From the NCBI GenBank assembly GCA_020433805.1, contig JAGRBZ010000019.1, positions 1 through 43,978 of the forward strand: a stretch of DNA of 43,978 bases, read 5' to 3'. Within the stretch, counting starts at the first letter, position 1. The number at the start of each line of letters is the position of its first letter. The DNA is from Anaerolineae bacterium (GTDB taxonomy: Bacteria > Chloroflexota > Anaerolineae > 4572-78 > J111). Position numbers and translations under genes: made by a program. Positions 15,985-23,280 of the stretch are shown in pieces. The notes beneath the pieces are model-generated. The model was not told where the DNA came from and did not search any database. It saw nothing but the letters and a program-made list of their open reading frames with translations.

Positions 15985-16761
15985 TTGCATATCATCGATT
16001 GCTACGCTTATAGCAACAAAATTCGAGCCGTCGATCCGGCCCAAAAAGCCGGATTGGCAGTTACGGTTCTACTCTTGTGCCTGCTCCTCAACCGGCCGCT
16101 GGTTAGTCTGCTGGCGGTTGTTTGGATGTGGGGGCTGGCCGTATGGCAGGCCGGATTGCCCCCACTTGTCTTTGGCCGGGTGCTGCTGGCCGAACTTTTC
16201 TTTCTCCTCCTGGCCACGGTGGCTGTTGCCTTGAGCGTGAGCACCATCGCTCCAACCAACCCCGAAGCCTGGCTGCTACAGATCGGCCCTTTGTGGCTCT
16301 CTTCAACCCCGGCGGCACTCTACAACGCCGTTAATCTCGTTCTGCGTGCTCTGGGTGCCGCCTCGGCGATGAACTTTCTGGCGCTGACTACGCCCCTGGT
16401 CGATCTGGTCGAACTGATGCGCCGACTGCGCTTATCGCCTATCCTCATCGACCTGATGACGGTGATGTATCGCTTTATCTTTGTACTGCTCGACAGCCTA
16501 AACCGGATGGTTGCCGCTCAAGAAAGCCGTTTGGGCTACAGCTCTTACCGGCGCGGTATGGCGAGTGCCGGTTTGTTAGGCAGCCAACTCTTCATCGACA
16601 CTTACCGCCGCAGCCAGCGCCTTCAAACCGCGCTCGATGCCCGAGGCTATACCGGTGGCGATTTGCGTGTACTGCCGACCACCTATTACACCAGCCGCCC
16701 TCTCTTGGCGGTTAGTGCCGTGGCGATTCTCAGTTTGCTCGCACTCCGGCTGGTGTTATGA
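15985..16761 (+). CDS. cbiQ: ECF transporter T component CbiQ
   Basis: A 258-aa membrane protein that couples ATP hydrolysis by CbiO to CbiM movement. The TTG start at 15985 has AGAGGA upstream and gives the family-typical HIIDCYAYSNKIRAVDPAQK. Hydrophobic segments lie at about 25-60, 64-90, 105-130 and 240-257. The coupling helices carry the ARG/ARS-type motifs: LGYSSYRRGMASAG and the C-terminal ALDARGYTGGDLRV, which match the two conserved Ala-Arg-Gly/Ser stretches of EcfT proteins in position; the first is degenerate. It overlaps cbiO by 4 nt (ATGA). Confidence 0.93.
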   Translation: MHIIDCYAYSNKIRAVDPAQKAGLAVTVLLLCLLLNRPLVSLLAVVWMWGLAVWQAGLPPLVFGRVLLAELFFLLLATVAVALSVSTIAPTNPEAWLLQIGPLWLSSTPAALYNAVNLVLRALGAASAMNFLALTTPLVDLVELMRRLRLSPILIDLMTVMYRFIFVLLDSLNRMVAAQESRLGYSSYRRGMASAGLLGSQLFIDTYRRSQRLQTALDARGYTGGDLRVLPTTYYTSRPLLAVSAVAILSLLALRLVL

Positions 16762-17504
16762 GCGCACTCCTTGAATTTGATGATGTCTACTATCGCTATC
16801 CCGGCCAAGACCATTACGCCCTGGAAGGGTTGTCTGTTGCTTTTCCTGAGGGCGAGAATATCGCTTTAATTGGCCGCAATGGCGCGGGTAAGTCAACGCT
16901 TTTTCTACACTGTAACGGTCTATACCAGCCTAATTCAGGCCAGGTTCGCTTTGCCGGACACCCTTTAAAGTACGATCGTCCATCGCTTAAATCACTGCGA
17001 CAGCACATCGGCATTGTCTTTCAAAATGCCGATGACCAGCTTTTTAGCGCCAGCGTGGCCCAAGACATCAGTTTTGGCCCCTACAATCTCGGCTTAAGCG
17101 AAACCGAAGTGCGCCGCCAGGTGCATATGGCTGCCGAACTGTGCGGGGTTGTCGATATGCTCGAGCGCCCTACCCACGCCCTCAGCGGCGGCGAAAAAGC
17201 CCGTGTCGCTCTGGCCGGCGTGCTGGCTATGGATCCCGACCTGCTCATCAGCGACGAACTTATGGCCAACCTCGATCCCTGGGGGCGGCGGCGCATTTTC
17301 GACATCTTCCACCAACTGCGCCGGCGCGGCAAAACCATCGTGCTGGCCACCCACGACTTAAATGTTGTGCGCCGCTGGTCCACCTATGTCGTTGTTATGG
17401 ATGGCGGTCGGGCCGCATTCGCCGGCACGCCGGATCAACTGCTGGCCGATGAGGCAACCTTAGAGCAGACCGGTCTGGCTCAAGTTTGGTTTGATGAGGT
17501 ATAA
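16758..17504 (+). CDS. cbiO: Cobalt ECF transporter ATPase CbiO
   Basis: A 248-aa ABC ATPase on the cytoplasmic face of the cobalt importer. Walker A is GRNGAGKST (about 38-46), the Q-loop VFQNADDQLFSASVAQDISF is the usual EcfA/CbiO form, the signature is LSGGEKARVALAGVLA, Walker B is PDLLISDELMANLDP and the H-loop is VLATHDLNVV. The N-terminal FDDVYYRYPGQDHYALEGLS is typical of CbiO. ATG overlaps the cbiQ stop as ATGA. It is the last gene of the operon; an imperfect hairpin follows at about 17508-17566. Confidence 0.95.
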   Translation: MSALLEFDDVYYRYPGQDHYALEGLSVAFPEGENIALIGRNGAGKSTLFLHCNGLYQPNSGQVRFAGHPLKYDRPSLKSLRQHIGIVFQNADDQLFSASVAQDISFGPYNLGLSETEVRRQVHMAAELCGVVDMLERPTHALSGGEKARVALAGVLAMDPDLLISDELMANLDPWGRRRIFDIFHQLRRRGKTIVLATHDLNVVRRWSTYVVVMDGGRAAFAGTPDQLLADEATLEQTGLAQVWFDEV

Positions 17505-17507
17505 AAG

Positions 17508-17566
17508 GTCACAGGAGTACAAGGTTGCACATCACACGGATATTTTTTGCGACCTTGTAACCTTGC
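17508..17566. repeat. Degenerate inverted repeat after cbiO
   Basis: GTACAAGGTTGCAC (about 17516-17530) is mirrored imperfectly by GCGACCTTGTAAC (17549-17561), with a T-run TATTTTTT between. It may serve as a weak terminator for the cbi operon. Confidence 0.45.
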
Positions 17567-17698
17567 GACATGTTACTCTGCGATTGATCCCCCTCGCTAC
17601 GTTTTTCTGCTCCCTCTTAAAATGTTTGTCATCTACAAAGTTGTGTGCTATTTTGCGCTTTGGTTTAGTATCCTTGATTTTATAGTCGTCGGCTTTAA

Positions 17699-17771
17699 GA
17701 ACACGGATGCGCAGGATGAAACGGATTTTTCCTGTGTTTTTTGATCCGGTAATCCTGCTAATCTGTGTTCT
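17699..17771. repeat. Intergenic inverted repeat (CAGGAT type)
   Basis: GAACACGGAT with GCAGGAT pairs with ATCCTGC and ATCTGTGTTC at the right end (one mismatch in the outer arm). The word pattern resembles the repeats at 9008-9073 and 43189-43256. Confidence 0.7.
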
Positions 17772-17798
17772 ATACGAGTTATGCAGTTGAAAAAAACA

Positions 17799-17894
17799 GA
17801 CCCTAAAGGTTTTATAAGTCGACTTCATGACAAAATGTAAGCGTGATAACCTCTAAATTTTGCTTGATAGATGAGTTCGGAAACCTTTAGGGTC
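17799..17894. repeat. Perfect 14-bp inverted repeat, 68-bp loop
   Basis: GACCCTAAAGGTTT (17799-17812) and AAACCTTTAGGGTC (17881-17894) are exact complements. No gene lies between. In the whole 17505-18210 gap I see only repeats and presumably the promoter of the following ABC operon. Confidence 0.8.
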
Positions 17895-18043
17895 TCGAAC
17901 TACGTAAGTCATATTCTAAACAATAACGAAAAGACCGTGACGCTAATCGTTTTGTAATCTGGCTCACAGCCAATTAACCAGGCTTTTGTAAAATAGTGAA
18001 GATGGTTGGTTATTTTTTTGTAACAATTTGAGTGTAACTTGAT

Positions 18044-18185
18044 AAGCGGTCAGGTATTAGCAGATAGCGGTTAGCAGATAGCCGTTAGCGGTAAGCGGTA
18101 AGCGGTTAGTAGATAGCGGTATGCAGCTATCTGCTACCGGCTACCGGCTATCTACTACCAGCTACCGGCTACCGGCTGACCGCTT
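18044..18185. repeat. Long imperfect inverted repeat of AGCGGT/TAGCAGATAGC words
   Basis: AAGCGGTCAG (18044-18053) to CTGACCGCTT (18176-18185) bound a stretch in which the left half repeats words like GCAGATAGCGGTTA and the right half their complements (GCTATCTGCTACCGGCTACC). Total length is 142 bp. It ends about 11 nt before the ribosome site of the ABC binding-protein gene and would fold into a long hairpin in its leader. Confidence 0.8.
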
Positions 18186-18210
18186 ACATCCAGGACGAGG
18201 AGATTTTGTG

Positions 18211-19533
18211 ATGCTATCTAACGTGAAGATGCATGGTCGTTTGCTTATTGGTTTAACCCTACTTTTACCCTTTTTAATGCAATGTGCCTCAACTGCCTCT
18301 ACCCCCGCTGAAAATCGAACCGAAACGGAAAGCGCAGCCATTACCGTCGAGGAAATGGCCCCCGAAGGTGCAGAACCGCCGCCCGACTACGAGGACCAAC
18401 AATGGGCCGATATCATAGCCGAAGCGCGTGGTCAAACCGTCAACTGGTATATGTGGGGTGGTCAGGACAACATCAACAACTGGATCAACGGTTTCGTGGC
18501 CGACACCCTCAAAGCGGAGTATGATATTACGCTCAACCAGGTGCCGTTGGTCGATACTGTGGAGGCGGTCAATAAAGTGCTGGGTGAAGTTGAAGCCGGT
18601 GTCGATGCCGACGGCTCGGTCGATATGATCTGGATCAACGGCGAGAATTTCCACACCTTGCGCCAGGCCGATTTGCTCTACGGGCCGTTCTCGCAGTTCT
18701 TGCCCAACAGCACCTATGTCAATTGGGATGACCCCAGCGTCAACACCGACCTCGGCTTTCCCGTCGATTACTACGAATCGCCGTGGGGCAAAGCCCGGAT
18801 GGTCATTGCCTACGACACCGCCAAACTGGCCGAACCACCGACCACCATCGACAGCCTCGTCGAGTGGGTCAAGGCCAACCCCGGCAAGTTCACCTACCCT
18901 GCCCCACCCGATTTTACCGGCACGGCTTTTATCACCCACTTCTGCTATCAGGCCACCGGCGGCCACGAACAATTTACGCTAGAGTTTGATGCGCAGCGTT
19001 TTGAAGAACAGTTCCCGGCCTGCTGGGACATCCTCAATGAAATCGAGCCGTTCCTCTGGCGCGAGGGGCAGACCTACCCCGAAAGCCACGCCCGCCAGCA
19101 AAACCTATTTGCCAATGGCGAAGTCTATTTCGACATGGCCTTCAACCCGGCAGAAGCATCCAGTATGGTGTCCGCCGGTCGCTTCCCCGAAACAACCCGC
19201 ACCTTCGTGTTCGACTCGGGCACACTGGCCAATACCCACTACGTCGCGATACCGGTCAACTCGCCCCATAAGGCCGCCGCAATGGTTCTCGCCAACTTCT
19301 TATTATCACCTGAGGCCCAGTTCAGCAAGGCCGATGTCGAAAATTGGGGCGATTTCGCCGCTATCGAAGTTGCGCGTTTGCCTGAAGAATGGCAGGCTCA
19401 GTTCGATGCTTTGCCGGTGGGCGTAGCCACCCTCCCCAACGAAATCCTCGATGAAAATCGGCTGCCGGAACTTCCGGCCACCTGGCGTATTCCGATGGAG
19501 AAAGGCTGGGAGGAGAACGTTTTGAAGCAGTAG
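18211..19533 (+). CDS. ABC transporter substrate-binding lipoprotein, YnjB-like
   Basis: A 440-aa binding protein. ATG 18211 (or GTG 18208) follows GAGGAGA; a longer in-frame start would translate the upstream hairpin repeat. A lipoprotein signal covers about residues 1-22 with lipobox LMQC. The mature part matches the YnjB/COG4134 family: GQTVNWYMWGGQDNINNWIN, then DGSVDMIWINGENFHTLRQA and PFSQFLPNSTYVN, and FPVDYYESPWGKARMVIAYD. A C-terminal NSPHKAAAMVLANFLLSPEA is the usual end of extracellular iron/thiamin-type binding proteins. In Escherichia coli ynjB belongs to ynjBCD, whose substrate is not established. Here two permeases and an ATPase follow after a 700-bp repeat-containing gap. The substrate cannot be read from sequence. 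Confidence 0.87.
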   Translation: MLSNVKMHGRLLIGLTLLLPFLMQCASTASTPAENRTETESAAITVEEMAPEGAEPPPDYEDQQWADIIAEARGQTVNWYMWGGQDNINNWINGFVADTLKAEYDITLNQVPLVDTVEAVNKVLGEVEAGVDADGSVDMIWINGENFHTLRQADLLYGPFSQFLPNSTYVNWDDPSVNTDLGFPVDYYESPWGKARMVIAYDTAKLAEPPTTIDSLVEWVKANPGKFTYPAPPDFTGTAFITHFCYQATGGHEQFTLEFDAQRFEEQFPACWDILNEIEPFLWREGQTYPESHARQQNLFANGEVYFDMAFNPAEASSMVSAGRFPETTRTFVFDSGTLANTHYVAIPVNSPHKAAAMVLANFLLSPEAQFSKADVENWGDFAAIEVARLPEEWQAQFDALPVGVATLPNEILDENRLPELPATWRIPMEKGWEENVLKQ

Positions 19534-19783
19534 GTTGCGCTCCTCTGAAAATAGATTTAATAGCGAGGAGCGGAACCATCCCTTCGGCTATGCTCAGGAC
19601 AGGCCTCAGATGCGGAGCGGCTTGGGCCAACCCGTTCGCATCTGACGCTTGCGGCTCACTCCGCGGTTTGCTCAACGGACTTTCAGTTGAAAAATCAGCG
19701 GTTTCAGAACCTCCAACGTATTCAGCGATCCAAATTAGCTCTCAAATGGAAACGCGCTCCTCATTTTGGCATCGTGTTTCAAC

Positions 19784-20127
19784 GGTAGGAGTCATTTTTC
19801 GAGTGGTAGGGGTCATTTTTTTGTGGTAGGAACGACTTTTCAAGTGGTAGGAGTCGTTTTTTGACGGTAGGAATGATTTGGCGGCGGTAGGAATCGTTCG
19901 GGGATGGTAGGAGTCGTTCGGCGGTTGGTAGGAGTCGTTCGGCGGCGGTACGGACGGTTCGGCGGTCGGTACGAATGACTCGGCGGCGGTACAGACGATT
20001 CGGCGGTTGGTAGGAGTCGTTCGGCGGCGGTACAGACGGTTCGGCAGTCGGTACGGATGACTCGGCAACGGTACGGGTGGTTCGGTGGTTGGTACGAATG
20101 ATCCGGCGGTCAGTACAAATGATCCTA
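19784..20127. repeat. Minisatellite: about 16 units of 20/21 bp
   Basis: Sixteen units plus a partial, each beginning GGTA (consensus like GGTAGGAGTCGTTCGGCGG), follow one another without spacers. Unit lengths mostly alternate between 20 and 21 bp. The left units are T-rich in their second half, the middle and right ones carry TTCGGCGG. The array fills most of the gap between the binding-protein gene and its first permease gene. A long minus-strand reading frame crosses it only because stop codons are absent from the unit. The rest of 19534-20233 shows no gene. Confidence 0.9.
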
Positions 20128-20233
20128 AAGCCGTAAAAATCTTTATAATCTTGTTCATCCTGTCTATAATTTCATCCTGTCTATAATTTCGTGACTTCTG
20201 TTCGCGTAAAACACCACTTCCAAGGAGACCCGT

Positions 20234-21157
20234 TTGCTTTTTGGTCAAGATATTCAGGTTGCCAAACTTCCGGCCAACAAACCAAAACCACAGTCGCATC
20301 GCTGGCGCGAGCGCTTTCAACTGATTTTAATGCTTGGTCCGGCCCTGTCCGTTATCATCTTTCTCTTCTTAGGCGGATTGGGACTGGCGGTGATGCAAAG
20401 CCTGGGCTACCTGCCCTTTATTGGCCAAACGGAGTTATCGCTCGATGCCTATCGCAGCTTGCTTAGCCGTGGTGAGTTTTATCGCTCGCTGCTGCTGTCG
20501 TTGTGGATTAGTTTTGTCTCAACCGGCGGGGCGACGGTGCTGGCGGTCGGAGCGGCGCTGGTGCTGCGCCAGCCGTTTCGCGGTCGACGCTGGGCCACGT
20601 TTGTTTTTCAACTCAACCTGCCCATTCCCCATCTGGTCGGCGCGGTCGGCATTCTCTTTCTCTTTTCCCAAAGCGGTTTTCTGGCGCGACTGGCTTATCT
20701 GGGCCAACTCATCGACAATCCCGGCGATTTCCCCGCGCTGGTTTTCGACCGCTACGCCATCGGCATTATCTTGGAATACGTCTGGAAATCGACCTGCTTT
20801 ATTGGGATCATCGTGCTGGCGGTGATGCAGTCGGTGGGTGAGGATTATGAGCAGGCGGCGCAAACGTTGGGCGCTAACCGCTGGCAGCGTTTTCGCTACG
20901 TACTGCTGCCGCTGATTATGCCCGGCATTCTGTCGGCCTCGATTTTGGTGTTTGCGTTCACCTTCGGCGCTTTTGAAGTGCCGTTGCTGCTGGGCCAGCG
21001 GTACCCGTCGGCCTTGCCGGTGCTGGCCTATCGCTATTATACCGATGTTGATTTGAACTTTCGACCCGAAGCGATGGCGGTTAGTGTGGTGATTAGTGTG
21101 TTGGTGACGGTGTTGATTGGGGTGTATGTGCGGTTGAGTAGGAGATTGGGAGATTAG
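20234..21157 (+). CDS. ABC transporter permease, YnjC N-half-like
   Basis: A 307-aa inner-membrane permease with about six hydrophobic segments. TTG at 20234 is used: AAGGAG lies seven nt upstream. The BPD_transp_1 domain spans about 85-295, and the ATPase-contact loop is EDYEQAAQTLGANRWQRFRY followed by VLLPLIMPGIL. WISFVSTGGATVLAVGAALV marks the start of the domain. The equivalent protein in Escherichia coli (YnjC) is a single fused double permease of about 510 aa; here the two halves are separate genes. It pairs with 21362-22213 to form the membrane channel. Confidence 0.88.
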   Translation: MLFGQDIQVAKLPANKPKPQSHRWRERFQLILMLGPALSVIIFLFLGGLGLAVMQSLGYLPFIGQTELSLDAYRSLLSRGEFYRSLLLSLWISFVSTGGATVLAVGAALVLRQPFRGRRWATFVFQLNLPIPHLVGAVGILFLFSQSGFLARLAYLGQLIDNPGDFPALVFDRYAIGIILEYVWKSTCFIGIIVLAVMQSVGEDYEQAAQTLGANRWQRFRYVLLPLIMPGILSASILVFAFTFGAFEVPLLLGQRYPSALPVLAYRYYTDVDLNFRPEAMAVSVVISVLVTVLIGVYVRLSRRLGD

Positions 21158-21237
21158 GATATTGGAGACTGGAGATTGGGATATTGGAGACTGGAGATTA
21201 GGAGATTGGGAGATTAGAGATTGGAGATTAGGAAACT
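21143..21237. repeat. Low-complexity GAGATTGG/AGATTAGG tract between the two permease genes
   Basis: Imperfect direct repetition of GGAGATTAGGAGATTGG, GGATATTGGAGACTGG and similar words. It starts in the last codons of the first permease gene (which end in this repeat) and fills the first part of the gap. Confidence 0.8.
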
Positions 21238-21361
21238 CAGTTCGGAAAATAGATGCGTTTCATGTCATTTCGCAGCGCAGCGGAGAAATCCCTGTGACAA
21301 TACGTCTAACAAGATATCTGGTTGGGAAAATTTGAAGCCACTTAATATGCAGGATTGAGCG

Positions 21362-22213
21362 ATGCAAAAAGTAGCGCCGTCGCAATCCATATCTATAAAG
21401 CCGAGGTGGGGCAACAGCGTAGGACGCTGGCTGGCTGTGGGGGCAATTGTGGTCGGGCTTTTGCTGCCGTTTTTGCCGCTGCTGATCTGGTCGTTTAGCC
21501 ATCGCTGGTATTTTCCGGCGGTCGCGCCGACGGAGTGGAGCCTGCGTGCGTGGCGCTATGTGTTTGGCGATAATACGCAGGCGCTGCAAGCGCTGGGCTA
21601 CAGCTTTGTCATCGCGTCGGCGACCACGCTGCTTTCCATCGCCATCGGCATTCCCGCTGGGCGAGCGTTGGGGCTGCATGAATTTCGGGGCAAAGCGTTG
21701 GTCCGATTTTTGATTCTAGCGCCTACCATTGTGCCGCCGCTGGCTGTGGCGATGGGTATCCATATTGTGTTTATCCGGTACGGGCTGGCAAACAGCTTGC
21801 CGGGCGTGGTGCTGGTGCATCTCATTCCGGTTACACCCTATATGGTGCTGGTGATGGCGAGTGTGTTCGCCAATTACAACCCGCAATACGAGGAGCAGGC
21901 TCGTACATTAGGAGCCAGACCCTGGCAGGTATTTTGGTATGTTACCCTACCGGCAATTTTTCCAGGCATTATCGTAGGCGGCTTGTTTGCCTTTATCATC
22001 TCATGGAGCGAATATCTGCTGACCTTGCTTATTGGCGGCGGGCAGGTGATTACGCTGCCGCTGCTGCTTTTCTCCTTTGCCAACAGCGGCGACAATGCGA
22101 TCACTGCCGCGTTGAGCATCGTCTTTATTGGCCCGGCCGTACTTTTCCTCATTTTGACCTCGCGCTATTTAACGGGCAGAAATGCGGCCATTGGAGGCAT
22201 TGGTCGGTTATGA
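21362..22213 (+). CDS. ABC transporter permease, YnjC C-half-like
   Basis: A 283-aa permease. Six hydrophobic segments are visible from about residue 25. The BPD_transp_1 domain has SFVIASATTLLSIAIGIPAG, a VPPLAVAMGIHIVF segment, and the EAA-type loop YEEQARTLGARPWQVFWYVT followed by LPAIFPGIIVGGLFAFIISW. ATG 21362 has only a weak ribosome site. The stop overlaps the ATPase start as ATGA. With the first permease it forms the channel of the YnjBCD-like importer. Confidence 0.88.
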   Translation: MQKVAPSQSISIKPRWGNSVGRWLAVGAIVVGLLLPFLPLLIWSFSHRWYFPAVAPTEWSLRAWRYVFGDNTQALQALGYSFVIASATTLLSIAIGIPAGRALGLHEFRGKALVRFLILAPTIVPPLAVAMGIHIVFIRYGLANSLPGVVLVHLIPVTPYMVLVMASVFANYNPQYEEQARTLGARPWQVFWYVTLPAIFPGIIVGGLFAFIISWSEYLLTLLIGGGQVITLPLLLFSFANSGDNAITAALSIVFIGPAVLFLILTSRYLTGRNAAIGGIGRL

Positions 22214-23280
22214 CCCAAGTCGATCTGCAAAAACTAACCAAAATCTATCCCGGCAGCGATAGTCCGGCGGTGCATGCTTTGAGCCTGACGATGCCGTCCG
22301 GACGCATTACGGCGCTGCTTGGGCCTTCCGGCTGCGGAAAAACAACGGCTTTAAAGATGATCGCCGGTCTCATTACGCCTAGCGAGGGCAATATTCTGTT
22401 CGATGGTGACTCGATAGTGGGCGTGCCAACTGAAAAACGGGAAGTGGTGATGGCGTTTCAAAACCATCTGCTCTTTCCCCATATGTCGGTGAGCCAAAAC
22501 GTGGGCTTTGGTCTCAAAATGCGCGGGCTGGATCGACATACGATTCAGCGCCGGGTAAGCGAGATGCTGGACTTGGTGCGCCTGCCCGGCCTTGACGACC
22601 GCCGGCCTCACCAGCTCTCCGGCGGACAGCAGCAGCGGGTGGCGTTAGCGCGGGCTTTGATCGTTGAGCCGCGCGTGCTGCTGCTCGATGAACCGTTGTC
22701 GAATCTCGATGCCCACCTGCGGGGCGAGATGCGCGAGTTAATCCATGATGTTCAACAGCAGTTTAAGTTGACGACCATCTTTGTTACCCATGACCAGGAA
22801 GAGGCGGTGGTACTGGCTGATCAAATCGCTTTGCTTTTTGAAGGACAACTTCATCAATATGGCCCGCCGCAAGCTTTCTACGAACGTCCTCTCAACGAGC
22901 GTGTAGCGCGATTTTTTGGCGGAATTAACTTTATTCCGGGGTACAAACGCGGGTCTGTAATTGAGACAGGTTTGGGGCAACTGCAATGCTACTCAGCTGC
23001 GTTATCTGATGGGGCTGTGGTGGTGACTATTCGTCCGGAGAATGTGGCGATTGGGCGTAACGGGAGCGAGATCAATGTGGCGCACGGTCGCGTGGAGAGC
23101 AGTACTTATCTGGGGACACACGCCCGCTTTAAGGTCTCGGTTCAGGCCGGTAATGGCCATCCGCCGCTGGTTCTGGAGGTTGTGGCCGATGCGTCTAGCA
23201 TTCACCTCTATCCCGTTGGTCAAACGGTAAAGCTGTATCTGCCGCCGGAAAAAATCTGGCTGGTTCCCGCCGAGGATTAA
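22210..23280 (+). CDS. ABC transporter ATPase, YnjD-like, with TOBE domain
   Basis: A 356-aa ATPase. The start is ATG 22210, overlapping the permease stop by 4 nt; a longer frame through the permease gene is spurious. Walker A LGPSGCGKTT, Q-loop MAFQNHLLFPHMSV, signature LSGGQQQRVALARAL, Walker B VLLLDEPLSNLDAHLRGEMR and H-loop IFVTHDQEEAVV are all intact. From about residue 240 a TOBE-type regulatory domain follows (VVVTIRPENVAIG, GHPPLVLEVVADASSIHLYP). This makes it longer than E. coli YnjD (about 217 aa) and similar to Pot/Fbp-type ATPases. It energises the importer from the cytoplasm. Its 3' end overlaps by 4 nt the stop of the converging histidine kinase gene. Confidence 0.92.
   Translation: MTQVDLQKLTKIYPGSDSPAVHALSLTMPSGRITALLGPSGCGKTTALKMIAGLITPSEGNILFDGDSIVGVPTEKREVVMAFQNHLLFPHMSVSQNVGFGLKMRGLDRHTIQRRVSEMLDLVRLPGLDDRRPHQLSGGQQQRVALARALIVEPRVLLLDEPLSNLDAHLRGEMRELIHDVQQQFKLTTIFVTHDQEEAVVLADQIALLFEGQLHQYGPPQAFYERPLNERVARFFGGINFIPGYKRGSVIETGLGQLQCYSAALSDGAVVVTIRPENVAIGRNGSEINVAHGRVESSTYLGTHARFKVSVQAGNGHPPLVLEVVADASSIHLYPVGQTVKLYLPPEKIWLVPAED

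Noticed and set aside
17799..17894. Insertion sequence bounded by 14-bp inverted repeats
   Set aside because: Only 68 bp lie between the arms, with no transposase; at most a small non-autonomous element.
18121..18210. Longer N-terminus of the YnjB-like protein
   Set aside because: It would translate the long hairpin repeat; the lipoprotein signal starts at 18211.
18289..18972. A 227-codon minus-strand frame
   Set aside because: Exact antisense of the YnjB-like gene, whose homology and codon pattern are clear.
19784..20127. CRISPR array
   Set aside because: Units follow directly without unique spacers, the unit itself varies, and no cas gene is present; it is a minisatellite.
19742..20320. 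A minus-strand 192-codon frame rich in Pro/Thr/Arg
   Set aside because: It runs through the tandem repeat, whose unit simply lacks stop codons in that direction; no ribosome site and no recognisable domain.
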